Shown: piece by piece, positions 1 to 5,200 of the stretch | Layout: the number at the start of each line of letters is the position of its first letter | Numbering within the stretch: the stretch's first letter is position 1 | From: an uncultured Clostridia bacterium | GTDB taxonomy: Bacteria > Bacillota > Clostridia > Lachnospirales > Anaerotignaceae | Assembly (NCBI GenBank): GCA_958420075.1 | Contig: CATZIM010000154.1 | Location: 1 to 5,200 of the forward strand | Direction of reading: 5' to 3' | Length of the DNA stretch: 5,200 nucleotides | Made by a program: the position numbers and the translations under genes | Notes under the pieces: generated by a model | What the model was told of the DNA's origin: nothing | Databases searched by the model: none | Seen by the model: only the letters and a program-made list of their open reading frames with translations

Positions 1-1653
1 TCCACTGCCAAAATACTGCCATTTCAATCTCGGTCTTTCACGGAGTGCTGCAGAGCTCAACAGTGTCAAAATTCGGATTGGTCCCTGCTCTAGAGGATTG
101 CTGAAACAGAAGTATACAGCAGGTACTTCATCTCCTGCCAAACGGATCGGACTGTATCCTCGCAAAGATTGGAAACAGTTTTTTGCAGTACTTAACTGAT
201 GAACGCCATTGTTTTCTTCATATAAATATTGCGGGGACAATCCCTTGCCTTGATATTCATAGGAAAAATATGTTTCTGAAAGCATAGGTACAATGTACTG
301 TCCTTTTGTTTTAAATCTGTTATCCAGATTCACGATTCTGGCTCTGATACATCTGCTTTCTACAGAATTGACGATCACTGGTGCCATATCTTGCGGGCAG
401 AAAAAACGCAGTATCTTTTTCTGACGACCTGTGCCAGCAATGGGGCTAAAGACTTCATCATATCGGTTATCATCGAAAAGACGTACCCAACCTGTACCAT
501 TGAAATATTCCCAAAGAACTCTGGTAATGGAAATATCATATTCCGGGTCAACTCGTACAGCACTTCTGGGCATGATAAGCCGCCAGTCAATAGCAGTTTT
601 GTCTGTTAGGTTCAAAGGAATTTTGGTAAAATCCAGCAGAAAAGACATGGTAATCTCTGAACCTTTTTTACTGAATACGTCATCACAGGAAAAGTATACT
701 TCTTCATAAATGGAAAGTTCTTCTCCAAATGGGGAATAGTATCCATGAGAGTCTACATCTGTTCCAGCCGCATAAATGGCTTGAGGTGCGATCATTGCAG
801 CCCTGCTTTTCAGTCGAATCTCTCCAATGGACATGCGATCAAAGAATTTGCCGTTTTCAGTTTCATATCGAATCCAAAATTGACGAATGCCGTCGATTTC
901 CTGTTCACACCATGGCACCTGCCCATTTGCTTTTACAAAAAGAAGTTTTCCATCTTCCATATTGCATTGTGCAAAGGGTTCAAATCCTTCTTCAGTAGAG
1001 TAGTAAAACTTTCCGCTGGAAACTAATAAACGCAAAATCCCTTCGGAAACCGTGTGTCCGTCCACCGTATAAAGAGCAGCCTCTACTTCTCCGCCTTGAG
1101 AAATATCAAACAGGGAATCATGTCCGATCATAAAAACATGGTGCTGTAGATTTTCTCCATCAAAACCAAAAAGACAGAACTTTTTTTCTTCCGTTTCATC
1201 CCAGAGTTTTCCGAAGTAATCCAGTTTGTCATTGCTTTCGTAGATTGCCTCAAGGGTTGTCGGAGCAACAAAAACATCTTCACGTGTTTCCACCGGAATA
1301 ATGTCCCCTGCATTATCAGTGACATCCGTTGTTAAACGTGTTCCTGCGGGCAGCTCGGTTCCCTGAACTTCGTCATTTACCACCCGAAAAGATACATAGC
1401 CATAGGCAGGCTGTTCCGGTTCCAAGGAAGCATGCAGATTGTTAAAATAATCCGTGCGCCACTTCAAAGGAAGTTCGCTGTATCTATGCAGGGTATCTGC
1501 CTGCATATCAGCAAATATCATGCCCAAAGTGGTACCAATATCGGGATTTTCCTGATCAAATCTCCAATGAGGTGTATAAGACACAGATAATTCCTTAATG
1601 GAACGAATCAAATCTTCTTTGCTAAGATTATGTATCATGGGTATTTTATCCAT
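1..1653 (-). CDS. gp6/J-like baseplate wedge protein, Afp11-type (3' part outside window)
   Basis: This frame stays open for 551 codons from ATG at 1653 to the window edge, so the C-terminus is missing. The protein is a probable baseplate wedge component, equivalent to phage T4 gp6 / P2 gpJ and closest in style to Afp11 of eCIS. Wedge proteins of this kind form the ring around the hub that links to the sheath and opens on firing. Visible marks are an N-terminal SYTPHWRFDQENPDIG segment (residues 25-40) followed by a helical stretch and YGYVSF (84-89); LPAGTRL (101-107); a PFGEELSIYEEVYFS block (308-322) leading into SKKGSEITMSF; WEYFNGTGWVRL (381-392); and PLEQGPIRI (520-528). At over 551 residues it is already much longer than phage J proteins (about 300-350). 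I prefer ATG 1653 to ATG 1659 because AGGAGG lies 7 nt upstream of the former and only 1 nt from the latter. The gene starts 18 bp after the gp25-like gene. Family recognition is from memory of conserved motifs. Confidence 0.85.
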   Translation of the reverse strand, partial: MDKIPMIHNLSKEDLIRSIKELSVSYTPHWRFDQENPDIGTTLGMIFADMQADTLHRYSELPLKWRTDYFNNLHASLEPEQPAYGYVSFRVVNDEVQGTELPAGTRLTTDVTDNAGDIIPVETREDVFVAPTTLEAIYESNDKLDYFGKLWDETEEKKFCLFGFDGENLQHHVFMIGHDSLFDISQGGEVEAALYTVDGHTVSEGILRLLVSSGKFYYSTEEGFEPFAQCNMEDGKLLFVKANGQVPWCEQEIDGIRQFWIRYETENGKFFDRMSIGEIRLKSRAAMIAPQAIYAAGTDVDSHGYYSPFGEELSIYEEVYFSCDDVFSKKGSEITMSFLLDFTKIPLNLTDKTAIDWRLIMPRSAVRVDPEYDISITRVLWEYFNGTGWVRLFDDNRYDEVFSPIAGTGRQKKILRFFCPQDMAPVIVNSVESRCIRARIVNLDNRFKTKGQYIVPMLSETYFSYEYQGKGLSPQYLYEENNGVHQLSTAKNCFQSLRGYSPIRLAGDEVPAVYFCFSNPLEQGPIRILTLLSSAALRERPRLKWQYFGSG

Positions 1654-1660
1654 CTGCATA

Positions 1661-1666
1661 CCTCCT
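1661..1666 (-). promoter_or_regulatory. Ribosome binding site of the J-like gene (decides start 1653)
   Basis: On the minus strand the short spacer reads AGAAAGGAGGT. The AGGAGG core ends 7 nt before ATG 1653 but only 1 nt before the in-frame ATG at 1659, which favours the downstream start. The site lies entirely in the 18-bp gap after the gp25-like stop codon. Confidence 0.8.
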
Positions 1667-1671
1667 TTCTA

Positions 1672-2094
1672 CTATAATTCAATGCCTTCGTTCATGAAGA
1701 ACGGAAATACCAAGTTATAGGGATTGTTTGTAGAACGAACAACATAGGAAATGGAAATGATCGCTTTTCCTGTTTCTGTCATACTTTGGGAAACCTCCAC
1801 AGAAATATCCCGGATTCTAGGTTCCCACTGAATCAGCGCTTCTTTTACAGATTTTTCCATCTGTGATATTGTTGTATAATCCAGTGTTGCGAAGGCAAAG
1901 TCATGAATGCCGCATCCGAATTCCGGACGCATAAGACGCTCCCCTTTTTTGGTCATCAAAATAATATAAATGGCTTCTTTGATATCATCTTCATAGGAGG
2001 AAGTGCGAAATCTTCCTGTCGCAGGATCTACCATTACTGGAAATCCCAATCCTGTTCCTAGGAACTCTTTACCGTATTTTTCATCCTCCATCAT
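1672..2094 (-). CDS. gp25-like baseplate wedge protein (Afp9/gpW type)
   Basis: A 140-residue protein of the T4 gp25 family (P2 gpW, Afp9, T6SS TssE), of normal length for eCIS members. gp25 sits in the inner baseplate and is thought to nucleate sheath assembly by mimicking a sheath handshake. The diagnostic block is KGERLMRPEFGCGIHDFAF (residues 50-68), containing the family's conserved G-E-R, R-P-E-F-G and following aromatic. A WEPRI segment (90-94) and a C-terminal STNNPYNLVFPF (121-132) also match the usual TN.P.NLV.PF ending. It begins with two consecutive ATG codons (2094 and 2091). AAGGAGG lies 5 nt from the first and 8 nt from the second, so either could serve, the second having the better spacing. 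The gene follows the spike gene by 10 bp, and its ribosome binding site overlaps the spike stop codon. This suggests coupled translation and fixed stoichiometry. Confidence 0.92.
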   Translation of the reverse strand: MMEDEKYGKEFLGTGLGFPVMVDPATGRFRTSSYEDDIKEAIYIILMTKKGERLMRPEFGCGIHDFAFATLDYTTISQMEKSVKEALIQWEPRIRDISVEVSQSMTETGKAIISISYVVRSTNNPYNLVFPFFMNEGIEL

Positions 2095-2099
2095 TTCCG

Positions 2100-2106
2100 C
2101 CTCCTT
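2100..2106 (-). promoter_or_regulatory. Ribosome binding site of the gp25-like gene nested in the spike stop codon
   Basis: The minus strand reads TAAGGAGG here. The TAA stop of the spike gene (2107-2105) shares its last two bases with the AAGGAGG ribosome binding site of the gp25-like gene. Ribosomes ending the spike frame sit directly on the next initiation signal, an arrangement that favours translational coupling. Confidence 0.8.
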
Positions 2107-2869
2107 AATTTATTTTGACCATGCTGCCCTTTACTTCTGTAATACCACTGGATTTAATCTTTAGAGAGCCGCTAGCATTGACTTCAGCAGTTGTTCCCTT
2201 AATGCTCACGGACTGCCCATTGACTTTAAAGCTCTGTTTTGCCTTGATATCCACCGAGCCTACATTGACAGTTTCCTTGCTGCTGTCAAGAGTTACCAAC
2301 ACGGAGCCATTGACTTTCAGTTCGATTTTTTTGCTTGCATCCAGAGAAATACAACCGTTTTTTGCATCCAGCGTAATGCTGTTTTTGTTATCTTTATCTT
2401 GAATGACGACTTTGCTTTTTTCGTCATAAATGCCGATTTTCATACCTCCAGGTGTGGTAATTTCAATGGATTGTTTTTTATCTTCATCGGATAAAAGAAC
2501 CTGACTTCCGCCTTTTGTTTTAATGGTTTTATTGAAATTCTTTTTTTCTGGAATCCCTTTTGGAATGGGGCTTTGTTTGTTCCACAAAGAGCCGATGACA
2601 ACAGGCTTGTCCCAATTGCCCAATATGAACGCCACCAGCACTTCCGAACCAATTTCCGGAAGGAAATATGCACCATGCTCTTTTCCCGCATAAAACGACG
2701 CTACAGGAATCCAGCCGCTTTTGTTTTTTCCTGTTTCTCCTGCGCTATATTCCACTTTCACCATGCCGGGATATTTTTCGTTATAATTTTCCAAAACGAT
2801 ACCTGAAACCAACCCTGGCGCTTTAGAAGGCTCCTTTTCGGTTTTCAGCAGTTCATCAAAAAAATCCAT
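2105..2869 (-). CDS. gp5/VgrG C-terminal-like spike protein (baseplate assembly protein V)
   Basis: Forms the central trimeric spike under the tube. Numbered from the proposed ATG at 2869 (254 residues), an OB-fold domain covers roughly residues 18-97. It includes the VgrG/gp5 signature FLPEIGSEVLVAF, then GNWDKPVVIGSLWN. From about residue 120 to the end the sequence becomes short alternating beta strands (IEITTPGG, ITLDAKNG, ISLDASKK, VSIKGTTAEV), the pattern of the intertwined beta-helix needle, ending in KGSMVKIN. There is no T4-type lysozyme insert and no fused PAAR or effector domain. An in-frame ATG at 2878 would give 257 residues. However, GGAAGG touches that ATG directly and lies 9 nt before ATG 2869, which also overlaps the hub stop as UGAUG, so 2869 is preferred. 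In Afp/PVC systems this domain is fused to the hub in Afp8, whereas here it is a separate gene. Confidence 0.9.
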   Translation of the reverse strand: MDFFDELLKTEKEPSKAPGLVSGIVLENYNEKYPGMVKVEYSAGETGKNKSGWIPVASFYAGKEHGAYFLPEIGSEVLVAFILGNWDKPVVIGSLWNKQSPIPKGIPEKKNFNKTIKTKGGSQVLLSDEDKKQSIEITTPGGMKIGIYDEKSKVVIQDKDNKNSITLDAKNGCISLDASKKIELKVNGSVLVTLDSSKETVNVGSVDIKAKQSFKVNGQSVSIKGTTAEVNASGSLKIKSSGITEVKGSMVKIN

Positions 2870-2884
2870 CAATCCCATCCTTCC
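2867..2884 (-). promoter_or_regulatory. Hub-spike translational coupling site (GGAAGG plus UGAUG overlap)
   Basis: The minus strand reads GGAAGG (2884-2879), then 9 nt, then ATG (2869-2867). The hub stop TGA (2871-2869) shares its final A with that ATG, giving TGATG. Such overlaps are typical of stop-and-restart coupling. The alternative ATG at 2878 follows the purine run with no spacer, so it is a poor start. The start choice is inference and not proven. Confidence 0.65.
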
Positions 2885-3948
2885 GTGGTAAAGCTTGTCA
2901 AAAATCCATTGTAATTGATCGTATGGGTAACATCTATAATGTAAAATTTCTTGTTGATCAGACTGTCTACACCTGATATTTTTATAAATCTTCCAGGTAC
3001 AATCTCCGGAAGTCCAATGCAGGTACCGGATGCTTTTTTATTTTCGTTTTTTGCTTTCATTGCCATACTCTTTGCGGCATCTGCCACATCAGTCTGCGTT
3101 TTGCAATCAGAAAGGGCAACAACTTCAACCCCTGCTTTTATGACATCCGACTGTTTATCTCCGCTTTTTGCCGCCGCAGAACCGATCAGATGTGTTTGCG
3201 TATCAGGATTGTATCCATGTACTTCAAAAACTTTGTTCAGATAGTTCAGACTACGATTGAAATTCTTCAATCCGTTGTTGATACCTAAAGTGATGACTGG
3301 TGATGTTACACTTCTGGGTTTACGAAAGTATGCTTTATCCGCTACGATAAAAAATTCGCGGTCAACACGTCCTGCTTGAATCAGTTTTTTGGTAATGAAA
3401 TCATAATCAGATTCTCTTTGAGATACCACATCTTCCAGTTTATCATTGGTATCGTCGCACTTTAATGAGCAAAGAGCCGCATATCTAGACATAATGGTCT
3501 TTACTATATCAGAATAATTGGGCTTGCTGTAAAGCGCATAGGGCTTGTTATCTGTCATCATCAGCCGTCTTGCATCCATGGCGGTAATGGTAAAGAAAAT
3601 ACCATTTTCCACATCAAACCGGACATCTACCGAGGCAATAAACCCCTTAAATACTTCAGTGGTTGAAGACATATAGCCAACTTTTACCGTAACGACTTTA
3701 CCTGGAATGACCTTATCTTTTAACGTACTGTTGAAGCTGCTTTTTTCATAATCATATCCGCTGTTAATGGTAAAAGACGCACTGCCCGCGTTTTCCGTAG
3801 ATAATTTAATCTGCACCTGTTCAACAGAAATCCCCTTCTGTTCCAACAGTGAAAGTCCACCAATATTCAGTTCTACCTTTGGTGTTGTAAAATCCTGATA
3901 TTTTTCCCGCAGCTGTGCATAAGTATAACTGCTGTCCATTAATCCCAT
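2869..3948 (-). CDS. gp27-like baseplate hub protein (late control D family)
   Basis: A 359-residue protein of the gp27 / P2 gpD / VgrG N-terminal fold. It should form the trimeric hub that adapts the sixfold tube to the threefold spike. Recognisable segments are VEQVQIKLSTENAGSASFTI (about 42-61, first beta barrel), GKVVTVKVGY and VFKGFIASVDV (83-109), the conserved QRESDYDFITKKL motif (177-189) followed by FFIVADKAYFRKP (199-211), and the closing barrel with PEIVPGRFIKISG (314-326) and FYIIDVTHTI (335-344). The length fits a standalone hub without a spike domain. Start ATG 3948 is supported by AAGGTG 8 nt upstream; a second ATG at 3939 is 17 nt from it and less likely. The gene follows the LysM adaptor by 21 bp and overlaps the spike gene, as expected for two proteins that assemble one on the other. 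Confidence 0.9.
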   Translation of the reverse strand: MGLMDSSYTYAQLREKYQDFTTPKVELNIGGLSLLEQKGISVEQVQIKLSTENAGSASFTINSGYDYEKSSFNSTLKDKVIPGKVVTVKVGYMSSTTEVFKGFIASVDVRFDVENGIFFTITAMDARRLMMTDNKPYALYSKPNYSDIVKTIMSRYAALCSLKCDDTNDKLEDVVSQRESDYDFITKKLIQAGRVDREFFIVADKAYFRKPRSVTSPVITLGINNGLKNFNRSLNYLNKVFEVHGYNPDTQTHLIGSAAAKSGDKQSDVIKAGVEVVALSDCKTQTDVADAAKSMAMKAKNENKKASGTCIGLPEIVPGRFIKISGVDSLINKKFYIIDVTHTINYNGFLTSFTTEGWD

Positions 3949-3956
3949 GGTTCTGT

Positions 3957-3962
3957 CACCTT
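3957..3962 (-). promoter_or_regulatory. Ribosome binding site of the hub gene
   Basis: AAGGTG on the minus strand, within a purine-rich AAAAAGGTGA, lies 8 nt before ATG 3948. It is weaker than the AGGAGG-type sites of the neighbouring genes. It supports the first of the two in-frame ATGs (3948 rather than 3939). Confidence 0.6.
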
Positions 3963-3969
3963 TTTCTCT

Positions 3970-4665
3970 TTATTGCAATGCCGGGATTTTCAGTACTTGT
4001 CCCGGATATATTTGCAGTGGATTGAGCAGTCCATTTGCTTTTGCAATCACACGCCATTTTTCACAATCCCCATATTCTTCATAAGCCATGCTCCATAGGC
4101 TTGAGCCTTCCAAAACCGTTCTGTATTTCGTACGGTCAGGGGATTCAAAAGGTTCTGATTTTTTAGTCAATCCTTCTTCCTGAGCCTCTTTGATGGTTAA
4201 GTCCAGTTTTCCGCGAATGGGCTTGCCAAAAGGGTCAAACATGGTGAAGGTTTCTGTAACAGAAGTGATTACGCCTTTGAAATTCAGATTTCCCCATACA
4301 AAAGCCACCAGAGGTGGTTTATGATCGCTGCCGGAAACCTGCACAGCGGAAGTGATTTTCTTCATTGTATCTGTTACTGGTTTCACAGAACCGCTTTTTT
4401 TAGAAGGACTTTTCAGAGCATCTCTAAGACTGGATGCACGCCCCACTTCTCCTTCACTGTCAAAGAATAATGTAGTTGTAAATTCCTTCTGGGCACCGGA
4501 TAAAAAAATCATTCTGGATACATCAGTACCAATGGAATGATCTTCTTTGTAGTTTGCAGAACTTTTGATGGTATATTGAGAGGGATTAAACGCACATTCC
4601 ACGTCTTCGACACTTTTGCCGTTATTTTTGTATATTTTGATGATGGCTTTTTTTAAAGTGCTCAT
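3970..4665 (-). CDS. Tube-baseplate adaptor with C-terminal LysM domain (Afp7/gp53-like)
   Basis: A 231-residue protein with the two-part build of eCIS Afp7-type adaptors. The N-terminal part (about 1-165) matches the contractile-injection tube/adaptor domain: FNPSQYTI (26-33), LFFDSEGEVG (66-75), PPLVAFVWGNLNFKGVI (117-133) and MFDPFGKPIRGKLDLTI (142-158). The C-terminal LysM domain (about 181-228) shows YRTVLEGSSLWSMAYEEYGD, then WRVIAKANGL and IYPGQVLKIP. In phage and CIS baseplates the LysM module holds wedge and tube parts together rather than binding cell wall, so this should sit at the tube-hub junction. No signal peptide or membrane segment is seen. GGAGGG lies 9 nt upstream of ATG 4665, in an 18-bp gap after the coiled-coil gene. 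Its place directly before the hub gene matches the afp7-afp8 order. Residues 83-116 are Ser/Lys-rich and look like a flexible loop. Confidence 0.9.
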   Translation of the reverse strand: MSTLKKAIIKIYKNNGKSVEDVECAFNPSQYTIKSSANYKEDHSIGTDVSRMIFLSGAQKEFTTTLFFDSEGEVGRASSLRDALKSPSKKSGSVKPVTDTMKKITSAVQVSGSDHKPPLVAFVWGNLNFKGVITSVTETFTMFDPFGKPIRGKLDLTIKEAQEEGLTKKSEPFESPDRTKYRTVLEGSSLWSMAYEEYGDCEKWRVIAKANGLLNPLQIYPGQVLKIPALQ

Positions 4666-4674
4666 ATAGAATTT

Positions 4675-4680
4675 CCCTCC
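4675..4680 (-). promoter_or_regulatory. Ribosome binding site of the LysM adaptor gene
   Basis: GGAGGG on the minus strand sits 9 nt before ATG 4665, inside the 18-bp gap behind the coiled-coil gene. It supports the chosen start; no other in-frame ATG is near. Confidence 0.75.
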
Positions 4681-4683
4681 TTT

Positions 4684-5196
4684 TTAAAGTCCACGCCGCA
4701 TTTTTTCTAAACGAAGCTGACTTTGCATCTGATTCATGATTTTTTCTGTAACAATGGAAATGTCTGTGATATTCAGCATCTGTTTTTGTGTAGAGCGGAT
4801 TTTTTCAATTTCTTTTTGCTGCACATCCAGACGCCGCATCAGTTCCAGTACTGTTTTATTGTCTGCCTGTTCTGGTTCCTGACTGCGCGTTCTTGTAATG
4901 ATATCGTGCACCTCTGCCTGCATGGCTTTTTTTGCTTCCAATACCACTTCCGGTATTTTGGGAGGTGTCTGCAGCATTGCACTACCCTGACTTTTTTTCA
5001 CAATAACCATTTGGGCTGTACCATAAGAATCCGGCTGTAAAAGCGTATTTTCCGGCACATCCTGATTCATAACACCGGAAAAATGATGTACTGTTTGCAG
5101 TGAAGTGCCATTGTTTACAATATGATTTTGCAAATTTGCTGCCCGACTTAAATCAGCACTTTTTTCTGCAGCATTCCTTTTCTGCAATATGTTCAT
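4684..5196 (-). CDS. Unrecognised coiled-coil protein preceding the LysM adaptor (possible Afp6-position protein)
   Basis: A 170-residue frame that I cannot assign to a named family. Residues 1-75 are polar and probably disordered (rich in Asn, Gln, Ser). Residues 80-100 are likely helical. Residues 116-140 show a regular 3-4 hydrophobic spacing (V116, L119, L123, Q126, I130, I133, Q137, M140), which is a good short coiled coil. The C-terminus (about 149-170) is an amphipathic helix ending in QLRLEKMRRGL. From memory, short proteins in other injection-system clusters end in a similar Arg/Glu-rich RRL..E+.RRG helix, but this is only a resemblance. There is no signal peptide, membrane segment or enzyme motif. 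It lies 18 bp before the adaptor gene, so it is co-transcribed and probably structural or an assembly factor. The start is uncertain: only four bases precede ATG 5196, no ribosome binding site can be seen, and the frame may continue upstream. Confidence 0.65.
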   Translation of the reverse strand: MNILQKRNAAEKSADLSRAANLQNHIVNNGTSLQTVHHFSGVMNQDVPENTLLQPDSYGTAQMVIVKKSQGSAMLQTPPKIPEVVLEAKKAMQAEVHDIITRTRSQEPEQADNKTVLELMRRLDVQQKEIEKIRSTQKQMLNITDISIVTEKIMNQMQSQLRLEKMRRGL

Positions 5197-5200
5197 AGGA

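Noticed and set aside
391..1026. Several plus-strand open frames of 70-93 codons within 391-609, 431-709 and 729-1026
   Set aside because: They lie antisense to the continuous J-like frame, overlap one another in different frames, and show no recognisable domain, so they look like shadows of the real gene.
2105..2869. Lysozyme or effector domain within the spike, as in T4 gp5 or evolved VgrGs
   Set aside because: The OB-fold leads directly into beta-helix sequence. The roughly 250-residue length leaves no space for an enzyme domain and no catalytic motif is seen.
2115..3244. Plus-strand open frames at 2115-2402, 2573-2806 and 2951-3244
   Set aside because: They are antisense to the well-supported spike and hub genes. 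Their hydrophobic translations reflect the complement of beta-rich coding sequence rather than a real membrane protein.
4648..4998. Runs of seven A on the coding strand (4648-4654, 4927-4933, 4992-4998; also 1181-1187) as possible programmed slippage sites
   Set aside because: Every run lies in an intact frame encoding Lys-Lys pairs in otherwise coherent proteins. No alternative frame downstream gives a plausible product, and A-rich runs are common in this base composition.
4723..5040. Plus-strand open frame of 105 codons rich in Phe, His and Cys
   Set aside because: It is antisense to the Lys/Glu/Gln-rich coiled-coil gene, whose complement naturally gives Phe/Leu/Cys-rich codons. No supporting context is seen.
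1..5196. Type VI secretion system locus
   Set aside because: There are no TssJ/L/M membrane-complex genes, hub and spike are not a fused VgrG, and the LysM adaptor with a CIS tube-type N-terminal domain is typical of eCIS or phage baseplates.

Overview
The window holds one tightly packed minus-strand operon segment encoding the baseplate, hub and spike of a contractile injection machine. It most resembles the extracellular contractile injection systems (eCIS: Afp antifeeding prophage / PVC type). The strong AGGAGG-type ribosome binding sites, moderately AT-rich coding sequence and A-rich codon use suggest a Gram-positive Firmicute (Bacillota), probably a clostridial relative. This is inference from sequence style, since there is no taxonomic marker in the window.

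All genes are transcribed from high to low coordinates. In that order they are: an unrecognised coiled-coil protein (5196-4684, start close to the window edge); a tube/baseplate adaptor with a C-terminal LysM domain (4665-3970, Afp7/gp53-like); a gp27-like hub (3948-2869, late control D family); a gp5/VgrG-C-like spike (about 2869-2105); a gp25-like wedge protein (about 2094-1672); and the first 551 codons of a large gp6/J-like wedge protein (1653-1, Afp11-like, running off the window). Spacers between genes are 10-21 bp or the genes overlap. No promoter or terminator is visible, so both ends of the operon lie outside.

Together the genes would build the lower part of the particle. The LysM protein joins the inner tube to the hub, the hub trimer carries the spike trimer, and gp25 plus the J-like protein form the wedge ring that anchors the sheath and triggers contraction. 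Sheath, tube, ATPase, tape measure, fibre and cargo genes are not in view. Two departures from the Afp/PVC layout stand out. Hub and spike are two genes rather than one fused gene, joined by a UGAUG stop/start overlap. No PAAR-tip gene sits between gp25 and the J-like gene. A PBSX-like phage or tailocin origin is the main alternative. It is less likely because of the long Afp11-style J protein and the FNPSQY-type adaptor domain.

The window has no intergenic stretch over 300 bases. The plus strand appears to carry only incidental open frames.
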